Positions 18,288 through 26,765 are shown, counted from the stretch's first letter. The stretch: 41,689 bases of DNA from Pirellulaceae bacterium (GCA_030748485.1 JASMLW010000618.1:1-41689); one strand, 5' to 3'. The notes: generated by a model not told the origin, from the letters alone. Made by a program: numbers and translations.

Positions 18288-19309
18288 GAAAACTCCGCGT
18301 CTTGGTCTTGATGGACGAGGAGCTGATGCCGCCCGACGATCTCAGCGGTTTCAGCGAGGAGGAGGTTCTCAACTGGAAGGCTGAATACGACGTCGTCGTC
18401 ACGTTGGGCGAACTCGACCAGCACGTGCTGCAGCTCGGTGTCAGCAACGATCTGGGCGTGATCCGCAACGCCCTGTTGGAGTTCAAGCCGCACATCGCCT
18501 TCAACATGTTGGAGGAGTTTCACGGCGTCGCGATCTACGACCAGCACGTCGCCAGCTATCTCGAACTGATGCGGCAGCCGTACACGGGCTGCAATCCACG
18601 CGGGCTGATGCTGGCGCACGACAAAGCGCTGTGCAAGAAGCTGCTGACGTTTCATCGGATTCGCACGCCGGACTTCATCGTGTTTCCGCGTGGCCGCGTC
18701 GTCCGCCGACCGCGCCGCCTGGAGTTTCCTCTGCTCGTGAAGTCGGTCAGCGAAGAAGCTTCGTTCGGCATCACGAAAGACTCACTCGTCTACGACGACG
18801 AGTCACTGATCGAGCGAGTCTCATTTGTTCACGACGAAGTCGAGACGGACGCGCTGGTGGAGGAGTACATCGAGGGCCGCGAACTCTACGTCGGTGTGAT
18901 GGGCAACCGCCGCCTTCGCACGTTTCCGACCTGGGAGATGCTGTTCAAAAATATCCCCGACGACATCCCCAACATCGCCACCGCGCGCGTCAAATGGGAC
19001 CCGACCTACCAAAAGAAACTCGGCATTGTCACGCAGGCCGCCAAGGATCTGCCTGAAGGAGCCGACGAGAAGATCGCCAAGTTGTGCAAACGCGTCTACC
19101 GAGTTCTCTGCTTGAGCGGCTACGCGCGGATGGACTTGCGGATGAAAGACGACGGCGCCGTCTACGTTCTCGAGGCGAATCCCAACCCCAACATCGCCTA
19201 CGGTGAGGACTTCGCCGAATCGGCCGAAACGGTTGGCATCTCGTACTCGCAATTGATCCAGAAGATCATCTACGCCGGGATGAAGTACCAGCCGGAATGG
19301 CGCGCGTGA
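18284..19309 (+). CDS. ATP-grasp ligase, D-alanine-D-alanine-ligase-like
   Basis: 341 residues from the ATG at 18284, which overlaps the stop of the preceding gene; the longer open frame is ignored. Early MRKLRVLVLMDEELMP and VAFNMLEEFHG give the N-terminal Rossmann-like part. PYTGCNPRGLMLAHDKALCKKLL is the D-Ala-D-Ala-ligase-type region after which the central ATP-grasp domain begins. FPLLVKSVSEEASFGIT is the ATP-binding Lys/loop segment, and YVLEANPNPNI carries the Glu and Asn Mg2+ ligands. Such enzymes join a carboxylate to an amine through an acyl phosphate. It is more likely a peptide or amino acid ligase than a cell-wall Ddl, given its partner peptidase and the lack of mur genes. Confidence 0.88.
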   Translation: MRKLRVLVLMDEELMPPDDLSGFSEEEVLNWKAEYDVVVTLGELDQHVLQLGVSNDLGVIRNALLEFKPHIAFNMLEEFHGVAIYDQHVASYLELMRQPYTGCNPRGLMLAHDKALCKKLLTFHRIRTPDFIVFPRGRVVRRPRRLEFPLLVKSVSEEASFGITKDSLVYDDESLIERVSFVHDEVETDALVEEYIEGRELYVGVMGNRRLRTFPTWEMLFKNIPDDIPNIATARVKWDPTYQKKLGIVTQAAKDLPEGADEKIAKLCKRVYRVLCLSGYARMDLRMKDDGAVYVLEANPNPNIAYGEDFAESAETVGISYSQLIQKIIYAGMKYQPEWRA

Positions 19310-19327
19310 CGTTTTGCCCGCGGTCGC

Positions 19328-20608
19328 CTATTGCTCGGTCTCGGTGATCCGCGCGAGTTCGCTTTGCCGCTGCGCCTCGCCCCGCGTCTCGCGCCAATTG
19401 TCAGGCTCAAAGTGCTTCGTGTAGGCTCCGTAGTCGTGGAAGGCGATTCTCTTGGCCAGGCGGTACGCCCAGGACCGTTCGGGAATCTCGCCGCCGGGGT
19501 TGTATTGGGACGGCCGCGGCTGCATGGCTCGCAATTCGTCAGCCGCACTGCCGCGGGCTGTGCTGTCGCGCGCTCCGTGTTTCTCGATCAATTCCTCCAA
19601 CACGTCGGGCCGCTCCAGCGCGACGCAGCCGCGCGTCGACTCGGCCGCCAGCCGCCTGAAATCGCGGAGAAACTCGGACTCGTTGAACGTCTCCCGCAAC
19701 GACTTCTCGTCGTAGATCGAATCCTTGGCGAATTGGATGATCGGGCACGGCTCGATGTCGCCCCAGGGGCTGATGTGATGCGTGAAGCCGATCGCGGCCG
19801 GGCAGAGCGCGTTGCCGTCGGCGTCGTGGTAGGCGTCGATCACGATGATCGGCTTCGTCACTCGCGCGTCGACAACGAACTGTCGCGCGTAGCGCTGCTG
19901 CTCCGGCGTCAGCGACAAATCGGCGCAGGGATCCGGGCCGACGGGCCGATAGATGTGGAACCAACAGTACAGCACGCCCATCTCGATCAACCGATCGACC
20001 CAGGCGTCCGTCATCAGGTCGTCGATGTTGGATTGACAGACGCTCGTGCATACGCCCGTCATCACCTTGTTGTCGAGACAATGCCGCAGTCCGGCCATCG
20101 TGCGGCTGTAGACGCCGTCGTGTCCGCGCCGCTCGTCGCTGACGATTTCATCCCCTTCAACGCTGATCAACGGCGTGACGTTGCCCAGACGCCGCAGTTC
20201 TTTGGCTACGTCAGCCGTGATGAAATGGCCATTCGTGAAGACCTGAAAGTAGACGTCGGGGTGGTTGCCGAGGATCGTCAGCAAGTCGGCGTGCATGAAC
20301 GGTTCGCCGCCCAGGATGCCGAAAAACGAATTGCCCGCCCGCTTGGCTTCATCGATCATCTCGTCCATCGCGGCGACCTCAATCTTCTCCTGCTTGGCCG
20401 CCACGTCCACCCAGCACCCCTGACAGCGGAGGTTGCAACTATTGATCAGTGAAATGTAGAGATACGGTGGGAAGAACTCGCCCCGCTTCAAGCGGCTCTT
20501 GTGCCGCTGCACCGATCGCAGCCCTTTGACGCCCATGTTCCAGAACAGTTTCCAGAGCAGCCGTTTGTCCGTCTCGACAAGGAGCCGTTTGGCGAGTCGC
20601 AGGTACAT
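19328..20608 (-). CDS. Radical SAM enzyme with C-terminal extension
   Basis: 426 residues from the ATG at 20608, which has GAGG nine bases upstream. CNLRCQGC (C58, C62, C65) binds the SAM cluster, GGEP is at 100-103, and ISVEGDE and the following strands complete the barrel. Cysteines in the C-terminal half (NALCPAAIGFTHHISPWGDIEPCPIIQFA) lie where SPASM-type auxiliary clusters occur, resembling the HxxxxWGxxxPC region of such enzymes. A charged tail of about 110 residues follows. The substrate is unknown. It is the last gene of the series propeller, small peptide, GcvH-like, ferredoxin and radical SAM, 76 bases after the ferredoxin stop; that ferredoxin could supply electrons for SAM cleavage. 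Confidence 0.9.
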   Translation of the reverse strand: MYLRLAKRLLVETDKRLLWKLFWNMGVKGLRSVQRHKSRLKRGEFFPPYLYISLINSCNLRCQGCWVDVAAKQEKIEVAAMDEMIDEAKRAGNSFFGILGGEPFMHADLLTILGNHPDVYFQVFTNGHFITADVAKELRRLGNVTPLISVEGDEIVSDERRGHDGVYSRTMAGLRHCLDNKVMTGVCTSVCQSNIDDLMTDAWVDRLIEMGVLYCWFHIYRPVGPDPCADLSLTPEQQRYARQFVVDARVTKPIIVIDAYHDADGNALCPAAIGFTHHISPWGDIEPCPIIQFAKDSIYDEKSLRETFNESEFLRDFRRLAAESTRGCVALERPDVLEELIEKHGARDSTARGSAADELRAMQPRPSQYNPGGEIPERSWAYRLAKRIAFHDYGAYTKHFEPDNWRETRGEAQRQSELARITETEQ

Positions 20609-20684
20609 GTCGCGTGTCCTCAGCCGTTTGTGAGCTGCAACGGTCGGCCGCATCGATCCGCCGGCGGGCCGTTCGCGAAGCACT

Positions 20685-21794
20685 TCAAAGGTCCATTTGG
20701 TCGAGTTCGTCGATCAGTTCGTCGAGTTCGTCTTTCTCTTCTTCCGCATCCGCTTCTTCGCGTTGAGCGTGGACGGGGACGGCGAGCGCGTCGCGGCCGG
20801 CGAGCAGCAGTTGTTCGTCGCGCTCTTGACCCGCAACGTCCACCGCATCGGGCGAGCCGAACAGTAACGACAAATCGATCTTCATGCTTCCGGACGAGTC
20901 CGTGGCGCCCGCGATGTTGGGCGTCTTGTGTTGCGGAAACATGATGGCGTTCTCCGGGCAGACGCGGCTGCAGGCGGGACAGCCCTTGCGGCAGTTGTCG
21001 GGTTGTTCGACCAAGATCGTCTCGGCCACATCGACCCCGTAGACTCCAAACAGACAAAAGTCGACGCACTCCATGCAATTCGTGCAACGACTGAAATCAA
21101 TCACCGGATACCACCGGCGACCAGCTTCCGCTTCGTTCCGTTGAGGCTCGGCCGGACCGCGACTTGTGGTCGCTCGAGCGGAGCCGTTGCCACTCCCGTT
21201 CGCTTCGCCACTACCGCGATGTTGTTCCCGCCCATTGCCGCTTGAGTTGTCGAGCGGCAAGGCCGTGTCGTTGGTCGGATTCTCGAAGCGGGCCCGCTGC
21301 TCGGCAGTCGCGCCACCCAGATCGATCTGCATCACCTGGACGCTGTTCTCGTGATGAATGCGCTTTATTTCATCGACGAAGTCCGCCACCGAATCACTGG
21401 CTCGTAGAGGCACGCAGTAGATCGTGCGATCGGGAATCTCCAAGTCGTCGGCGACGCGCGGCTTGTCTCCCGATTCCTCGAGCGCGTCGCTGTCGTCGTC
21501 TTCGCCCGCGGTGCGCAATTGGCTCGCCCCTACATGACCGCGGATTCCATTGCGGTCGAGAGTCCAGTGAGCCGCGCGGGGAAACAGCCAACTGACGACA
21601 ATCATGTCGCCCTTGATTCCCTGTAACGCCAGCATCCCCGTGCCGTCGCCGCGGAGGTCGTAGAGGTTGGGGATCACCGTCACATCGATCCCGGTCTCGA
21701 ACATGAGTGTCGTGACCAAGTCTTCTTCCAACTGCCGCTTCGCGGGGTTGTTGCTCTGCCCCTGCGAAATGACGACCGCGATGCGTTTGGCCAT
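20685..21794 (-). CDS. Ferredoxin-domain protein, 2[4Fe-4S]
   Basis: 369 residues. The first 165 residues form an alpha/beta domain beginning MAKRIAVVISQGQS. A low-complexity Gly/Ser/Asn linker follows, then a ferredoxin module near 237-275 with CTNCMECVDFC and CRKGCPACSRVC-P: eight cysteines for two cubane clusters, the second motif spaced CxxxCxxCxxxCP. The C-terminal 80 residues are very acidic (DELDELIDELDQMDL at the end). No signal peptide, so cytoplasmic. It is sandwiched between the GcvH-like and radical SAM genes (71- and 76-base gaps). A role as electron donor to the radical SAM enzyme is an inference. The N-terminal domain is unidentified. Confidence 0.88.
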   Translation of the reverse strand: MAKRIAVVISQGQSNNPAKRQLEEDLVTTLMFETGIDVTVIPNLYDLRGDGTGMLALQGIKGDMIVVSWLFPRAAHWTLDRNGIRGHVGASQLRTAGEDDDSDALEESGDKPRVADDLEIPDRTIYCVPLRASDSVADFVDEIKRIHHENSVQVMQIDLGGATAEQRARFENPTNDTALPLDNSSGNGREQHRGSGEANGSGNGSARATTSRGPAEPQRNEAEAGRRWYPVIDFSRCTNCMECVDFCLFGVYGVDVAETILVEQPDNCRKGCPACSRVCPENAIMFPQHKTPNIAGATDSSGSMKIDLSLLFGSPDAVDVAGQERDEQLLLAGRDALAVPVHAQREEADAEEEKDELDELIDELDQMDL

Positions 21795-21865
21795 GGTGAA
21801 GAACTCTGTGGGTGGCGTTCAAGGAACGGAAAGAAGTGGATGGGAGGGACGCACCGCCGATGTTA

Positions 21866-22330
21866 CTAGCTCAGTTGTCCCTTGATTGTACGCTGGGTCA
21901 CTTCCCAAACGCTTTCCAAGTGTTTGACGTATCCTTCCGGGGAGAGCAATGATTCCCCATCGCTCGCCATGTCAAAAAGCCATCCCTGTTCGTATTTGTC
22001 GACGTTGATCGCCGACGGGTCCGACAACAACTCGGCGTTGAAAGCGCTCAGCACGCCGCCGACCGGGGAGAACAAATCGCTCTCCGCCTTCTTGCTTTCA
22101 ATCGCCCCGATCTGTTGTCGTTCATTCAACGCCGCGCCCTCGTCGACGGTCCAGTCGAGGAAGTAAACATCTTGCAGCAACCGCACGGCGTACGCCGTGA
22201 ATCCAAAACGGAATCCAAAACGGAATTCACTGTCGTTGTGGGGTTTCGCCCACATGTGGTTTCTGGCGTATCGTCGGTCGCTCGGTATCACTGCTTCGTA
22301 CTCGCCCATCATAAACACCAAGTCGCTCAT
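21866..22330 (-). CDS. Glycine-cleavage H-like lipoyl carrier protein
   Basis: 154 residues. The central part matches the H-protein fold: RRYARNHMWA, FGFTAYAVRLLQDVYFLDW, then GAIESKKAESDLFSPVGG, where K81 falls at the lipoylated lysine of the ESVKA motif, and DPSAINVDKYEQGWLF at the end of the barrel. H proteins carry a lipoyl arm that moves between enzymes. No gcvT, gcvP or lpd is nearby, and the partners here are a ferredoxin and a radical SAM enzyme, so the protein is unlikely to serve ordinary glycine cleavage. A 12-base tandem duplication (22201-22224) adds four residues, giving FRFGFRFGF. Its ATG overlaps the stop of the small upstream gene (ATGA). Confidence 0.88.
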   Translation of the reverse strand: MSDLVFMMGEYEAVIPSDRRYARNHMWAKPHNDSEFRFGFRFGFTAYAVRLLQDVYFLDWTVDEGAALNERQQIGAIESKKAESDLFSPVGGVLSAFNAELLSDPSAINVDKYEQGWLFDMASDGESLLSPEGYVKHLESVWEVTQRTIKGQLS

Positions 22331-22482
22331 GTGTAGCGCACTCCCTGGTGTTCCGGCTCAAAGTAGACGGGCGGCGCCTCGCCGACGCGGAGCAACCTCC
22401 GGCGACCGAAGAACTGCGAGAACGGTGGGTGGTTGGAGATGAAACAGCCACCCACTTCGGTCGTAGTGGACTTGGCCGCCAT
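22327..22482 (-). CDS. 51-residue conserved-looking peptide, coupled to GcvH-like gene
   Basis: A short frame with strong support: GAGGA lies six bases before the ATG at 22482, the gene starts two bases after the propeller stop, and its TGA overlaps the ATG of the GcvH-like gene (ATGA). The sequence has a small polar start, then GGCFISNHPPFSQFF, then a basic stretch and an acidic/aromatic end. The segment xxxFISNHPPFS recalls the FVSNYPPFSxW block near the start of oxygen-independent coproporphyrinogen-oxidase-like radical SAM proteins, though the resemblance is short. It could be a small subunit, a substrate peptide of the nearby radical SAM enzyme, or a relic. The single Cys, C13, is notable. 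Confidence 0.65.
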   Translation of the reverse strand: MAAKSTTTEVGGCFISNHPPFSQFFGRRRLLRVGEAPPVYFEPEHQGVRYT

Positions 22483-22484
22483 CT

Positions 22485-23816
22485 CTATTCCTCGTCCTTC
22501 TTCCCGAAGCAGTAGAGCACTCCTTCGTCGCTGCCAATGACGAGACGCCCGCTGGCGATGGCCGCCGAAGCGACGAAGCCGCCCTTGACTTCGTGCTCCC
22601 ATACCGACTCGCCGCTCTTCAAATCGACGGCGTACAGCCGGCCGTCTCCGGCGCCGAAGTAGACGCGTTCGCCGCAGATCACGGGCGAGCAGTCGATGCG
22701 AGACTTTACGGGTAATTGCCAGACTTGCTCGCCGCTGATCGTGTCAAAGGCGCGCAGCCGCCTGTCCCGTCCGCCCACGACGACCAAGTCGCCCTTGACC
22801 GCCGCCGAACTGCGGAAGCCTTGAGCCGCGCGGGGATCCTCGAACGTCCAAGCCGTTTCGGCCTCCCGCCAATTGACGCCAAAGAAGACACCTGCTTCGG
22901 TGCCGAAGTAGACGTAGTCGCCCTGGACGGCCGGCGTCACACCCGCCGGCGATTGAATCTCGACACCCCCAGACGCTTCGCCCTTCTTCAAATCGATGAT
23001 GTGCAGCCTGCCGTCGCAACCGGCTACAAAGCAGCGGTCCTCAACAACGGTGGGAGTGCAGCGGATCTGATCGTCGATCTGATGTTTCCACGCCACCTCC
23101 CCAGTGTCCGCGTCAAGGCAGTAGAGCGTTGCGTCCTGCGAACCAAACAACACCTTGTCGCCATAGAAATTCGCGCCCGAGTCGATCTCCGCCATCGACT
23201 CGAATGTCCACAACGGATCGCCGCCCGCTTTCGCGTCGTAACAGTAGAAGATTCCGTCGAGGTCGCCGACGAATAGTTTTCCGTCGCGGATCGCCGGCGT
23301 CGCAATGAATCCGAGTGGTGTCGACGCTTGCCAAATCAACTCGCCCGTGCCGAGTTGCTGAGCGCGCACTTCGCCGTACGAGTCGGCCGTGTAGACGACG
23401 CCGTCGTCGATTACCGCCGCCCCCTCGAAGCCGCTCTCCTCGAATTCAGTCTCCCAGATCAATTCGAGTTCGTCGGGTAATTGCGAGGACGACACTCCCG
23501 TCGAGTAGATGTCGCCGCGGAACACGGGCCACGAATCGGCCGGAGCCCCGTTGCCCTGAGGAATGATCGAACCGGGCTCCTTCTTGGTCCCCGTTGTCGA
23601 AGCCCCCGCGTCGTCCCGCGGGCGTTCGAATGGGTTGGTGGTGAGCGAGTCGTTCCCGGTGGTCGTTTGCGATCCCGTGCTCGACGAACCTGTCGTCTGG
23701 GAGTAAAGCACTTGAGGTGGTCGCGACGCCGGGGGAATGCAACCCACCGCGACGACGGTGCAACCCAGCGTCAGATAGATGGCGACTGAATGCATGGTCC
23801 TTCGCCGGTCGTTCAT
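22485..23816 (-). CDS. PQQ-like beta-propeller lipoprotein
   Basis: 443 residues from the ATG at 23816, with GAGGA six bases upstream. The N-terminus is a hydrophobic signal ending VVAVGC, a plausible but non-ideal lipobox, followed by a Ser/Thr-rich linker, so it is probably exported and lipid-anchored. From about 95 onward, repeated blades of the PQQ-like type occur (GVVYTADSYGEVRAQQLGTGELIW, LFVGDLDGIFYCYDAKAG, VLFGSQDATLYCLDADTGEVAW, VYFGAGDGRLYAVDLKSGESVW, LVIGSDEGVLYCFG), seven or eight in all. These propellers usually act as binding platforms (BamB-like) rather than as dehydrogenases. It is first in an apparent operon with the 51-residue peptide, GcvH-like, ferredoxin and radical SAM genes. 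Confidence 0.9.
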   Translation of the reverse strand: MNDRRRTMHSVAIYLTLGCTVVAVGCIPPASRPPQVLYSQTTGSSSTGSQTTTGNDSLTTNPFERPRDDAGASTTGTKKEPGSIIPQGNGAPADSWPVFRGDIYSTGVSSSQLPDELELIWETEFEESGFEGAAVIDDGVVYTADSYGEVRAQQLGTGELIWQASTPLGFIATPAIRDGKLFVGDLDGIFYCYDAKAGGDPLWTFESMAEIDSGANFYGDKVLFGSQDATLYCLDADTGEVAWKHQIDDQIRCTPTVVEDRCFVAGCDGRLHIIDLKKGEASGGVEIQSPAGVTPAVQGDYVYFGTEAGVFFGVNWREAETAWTFEDPRAAQGFRSSAAVKGDLVVVGGRDRRLRAFDTISGEQVWQLPVKSRIDCSPVICGERVYFGAGDGRLYAVDLKSGESVWEHEVKGGFVASAAIASGRLVIGSDEGVLYCFGKKDEE

Positions 23817-23961
23817 CGGTATTCCTCAAAAAGGGGTGCCATCGAATGCCCGCGCTCTTGCGAACTGGATGCGGTTCTGGAGTTAAAGGTGTCAGGCGAG
23901 AGATGCCGCCACCCCAGGCAGGAATCGGGGCGAACAGGCGTCAATCTGGTGGGAAAGTCGG

Positions 23962-23976
23962 TTCAGTATAAACGAA
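23962..23976 (-). promoter_or_regulatory. Promoter-like element shared with 25518-25532
   Basis: On the minus strand TTCGTTTATACTGAA contains TATACT, a good -10 box. TTGATC stands 15 bases upstream, a somewhat short spacing. It lies about 145 bases before the propeller gene start. The identical 15-mer recurs before the gene at 25487, in both cases preceded by CGGGCC. The rest of 23817-24115 shows nothing else of note. Confidence 0.4.
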
Positions 23977-24115
23977 ACCAGGCCCGATCAACACCTACGG
24001 GTCGACTGGTAAGTGCAAGGGCGGACTGGCCGACAACTCCCGTCGCGCAGGCGTTTTGCTCGCGGGTTCACAGATGGCGCGCCGAGCGGCGTCGCTGCGA
24101 TCCGTGATCGACCGG

Positions 24116-24976
24116 TCACGCGCGGCGCCGCAACCAAGCCACCAAACACGCGGCCAATTGGTCGTGAACGCCGCTGTACAGGTGGTCGGCGTCGTCGATG
24201 CAGGCGACCTCGATCGATTGCGGCGAATCGAGCTCTGCGATCGCCTCGGGCAAGCCGTCGAACGCCGAACTCCCCCGCTGCAATTCAAGCGCGCCGTAGG
24301 TGGCCAAGACAGGGCAGGGCAACTTGTGGATGAACCGCATGATGTTGTAACGCTCTTGATCGCCGTACTTATCGATGTACGCCGAGGCGGCGATGAGCAG
24401 CGGGAACGGAAACGTCGCCGAGATCAACTCGCCACCTCGTCCCTCTTCGATCCGCTGCTGAGCCGCACCGATCGTCGCCAAGAACTCATCGCGTTTCGCG
24501 CTCTGGCTGAATACGCGATATGAGAGTCTCGGCGGAGAGAAGGCGGCCACGAGGCGGACCGCGTCCGAGGGCTCGTGCGCCTGCGCGTACAGCGACTTGA
24601 TCGCTCCCAAACTGTGGCCGATCAGACCGATCGATTGGGCGCCGCGTTTTCGCAAGACTTCAACCCAGGCCGCGATGTCCCAGCGGCACTCGTCGACGAT
24701 CTCGTAAGCCGCGCCAAGTGGCCGAGATCCGCCCGGTGTATGACCGGCGTAATGACCGTCGTGGCCCCGCGTGTTCACTCGCAACACGTCCACGCCCAGC
24801 GACAACAGCGGAGTCGTCAATCGTTCGAATAGTCCGGATCCGTAGAAGTTGGAACCGACACCGTGAACAGCAATCACGGCGTCCACGCACACCTGCGACG
24901 GTTGGTCGGTCGCACTCAGCGCTCCGTCTAATCGGACGCCGTCCACGGTTCGCGCTTTGATCAGTTCGACTTGCAT
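24116..24976 (-). CDS. Alpha/beta hydrolase
   Basis: 286 residues. The oxyanion region HGVGSNFYGS (38-47) and nucleophile elbow GHSLG (S122) are clear, and CIDDADHLYSG near 261-271 supplies the likely catalytic His. Length is typical of a single-domain serine hydrolase of the esterase/acyltransferase type. The segment RVNTRGHDG after the third strand resembles that of AB-hydrolase-1 enzymes that act on acyl esters. No signal peptide. It follows the gene at 25035-25487 by 58 bases on the same strand and may be co-transcribed with it. Substrate unknown. Confidence 0.9.
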   Translation of the reverse strand: MQVELIKARTVDGVRLDGALSATDQPSQVCVDAVIAVHGVGSNFYGSGLFERLTTPLLSLGVDVLRVNTRGHDGHYAGHTPGGSRPLGAAYEIVDECRWDIAAWVEVLRKRGAQSIGLIGHSLGAIKSLYAQAHEPSDAVRLVAAFSPPRLSYRVFSQSAKRDEFLATIGAAQQRIEEGRGGELISATFPFPLLIAASAYIDKYGDQERYNIMRFIHKLPCPVLATYGALELQRGSSAFDGLPEAIAELDSPQSIEVACIDDADHLYSGVHDQLAACLVAWLRRRA

Positions 24977-25034
24977 GTCAAGACATCGCCGCGATCAAAA
25001 AGACTCACTCGTCGTCGGCAAGCTCGGTCAGCTG

Positions 25035-25487
25035 CTAATTTCGCGCCTGGCTGCTCAACTGAGACAGCACTTGCAAGACGCCATTGAGATGAGCCAAACG
25101 GGGGCCGTAGCGGTCGACGAATTCGTTGAGTAGAAAGTCGCCGTCGCACAGACAATCTTCGTTATCGAGAATGTCTTCCGTGAGGCTCTCGAGGAACTGA
25201 GTCTGGACTCGACTCAACGACTCGGCGGCCAACTTGCAACCGTTCGCCAAGTGGGGATTGGCTTCGCGCCACTGCCCTAGTTCGGTCGCTCGCTGACGTT
25301 GTGATGCGCTGAGCTGCGTGGTCAAATCCTCCAGCAACTCGTTCTGCTGCTCCTGAGCCCGCAGCATCCTTCGCAGCAAGACGACGATCACCTGACTGTC
25401 GTCCTTTTCCCTTTCGGAATCCGGACCATTCGGGTCCGCGCTGACATCCATTCGGAAGAAAGACGCATGCTGTGGATCAGTTGACAT
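25035..25487 (-). CDS. Hypothetical coiled-coil-type protein
   Basis: 150 residues from the ATG at 25487 (GGAG ten bases upstream). The longer open frame is rejected because its extra N-terminus is Arg-rich shadow sequence and the promoter element at 25518 lies inside it. Residues about 35-70 (VVLLRRMLRAQEQQNELLEDLTTQLSASQRQRATEL) form a likely coiled coil, followed by a helical domain with LLNEFVDRYGPRLAHLNGVLQVLSQL. No membrane segment or metal motif beyond a CLC pair. I do not recognise the family; it looks like one of the small conserved planctomycete proteins. The alpha/beta hydrolase follows after 58 bases. Confidence 0.65.
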   Translation of the reverse strand: MSTDPQHASFFRMDVSADPNGPDSEREKDDSQVIVVLLRRMLRAQEQQNELLEDLTTQLSASQRQRATELGQWREANPHLANGCKLAAESLSRVQTQFLESLTEDILDNEDCLCDGDFLLNEFVDRYGPRLAHLNGVLQVLSQLSSQARN

Positions 25488-25517
25488 GTTTGGGCTGCTC
25501 CAGGTGTCGTGAGATAT

Positions 25518-25548
25518 TTCAGTATAAACGAATGGCCCGAGATGTCGA
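25518..25548 (-). promoter_or_regulatory. Candidate promoter of the gene at 25035-25487
   Basis: On the minus strand TCGACA (25543-25548, five of six -35 bases) and TATACT (25521-25526) are 16 bases apart, and the start codon is 34 bases downstream. The -10 lies in the 15-mer TTCGTTTATACTGAA (25518-25532), identical to 23962-23976. Confidence 0.5.
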
Positions 25549-26206
25549 GCAGCACGTCCACGTCGAGACGGAGCGCGGGCCTTTTCGCGGCGCGCCGATT
25601 CCACCGGCTCATCGCCCCGACACGGCCCGGCCAGTCGGGCGTTCACACGTAGTGCTCGTCTCCCGCATGCGGCAAGTCGCCCATCGACGTTGTCCGGCCG
25701 GTTCCTTCACGGCTGAAAACAGCTGAATAATGCGCAACTCGAAAGTCGCAAGGCCCTGGACACCACACAGTAAAACGCGGTCGGTAAGGCGGACTGCGTC
25801 AAGTTCGAAACGCGGGCGAACAGTGAACGCCTGACCAACCGCGCCGAGCGCCGGCCGCCGCAACATCGCTGCGGGAGGCTCTCGCTCGAATCTCCTCTCG
25901 CCGCCGCCTGTTTGCCGCGCCGGCGCCGACTCCCACCGAGTTCCACACCCAGTTCCACACCGAGCCCCAACGCGTCTAAGTGTCTGCCACTTCGTGTGTA
26001 AGAGCGACAGGATCGGCGAAGCTTCCAAAGAGCTCAATTCGAGTGATTTGCACTTGCCGTCGGGCGGACGCCTCGCTCGCCTCACCGGAAAGCTCACCAG
26101 TCATCGCTAAAGTCGGTCCCGTCCGGCATCCGATGGATCTCGAAGAGCGCGTTGCGTCCCGCGTCCGCAACGCCACACGTCGACTCAGCGACTGATGTGA
26201 GGCACG
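25549..26206. other. Gene-poor divergent region
   Basis: About 660 bases with no convincing gene. A minus-strand open frame (25609-26097) is compositionally a shadow without family features. A short plus-strand frame ends at 26195 with DLEERVASRVRNATRRLSD, which recalls the first helix of BON domains, but no other BON features follow, so it may be a relic. No repeats, RNA gene or strong promoter were found apart from the element at 25518-25548. Confidence 0.5.
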
Positions 26207-26765
26207 ATGACTGCTAGCAGTCCCAAGTCATTACCGAGTATCGGGTTCTTGACAATCGTCGACGCCCAGGAACAGGGTCTGTTTGGCGGTTACCTGGTTC
26301 TCAATCTCGTGGGGCGTCCGCTGGAGTTCTACTGCACGGCCCCCGTGCGGCCCAATCGAGCCCAGGAGATTCTCTACGGGGCGACGCTGAAACCGTTTCT
26401 GTTTGGCGAGCAGATTGGGCAGACTCTCTTCAAGAAGTCGAAACTGAAGCCGGTCGCCGTCTGCACCGATCGGGAGGATGCTTTGGCCGTGCGGGACCAC
26501 ATTGCCACGCCGGTCATGTTGGCGGCCGATGTTCGGGCCGGCGATGAGAGTGGCCAGACTGCGGGTCGATCTCATCGACTGGACGATGCTCACCCGACTC
26601 CGAGCCGCCTGGTGCGTTTTGAGCTCGCCGCGCAGCGTGTCAGCGTTCGCCGCGATTTTGCCGACGACCAACGTGTGATCGAGGCGGCGTGGGATCCCAC
26701 CGCCCATGACCTGGACTTGAACGAACCGTTTGAGCGGATTCGCGAAGCGATTGACGAGGCTCGGC

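Noticed and set aside
25609-26097. Minus-strand open frame of 162 codons
   Set aside because: Arg-rich translation without family features, overlaps the promoter-like region, no ribosome site; most likely chance in GC-rich DNA.
26136-26195. Possible BON-domain fragment ending DLEERVASRVRNATRRLSD
   Set aside because: Only about 20 residues resemble a BON helix, followed at once by a stop; too little to call a pseudogene.
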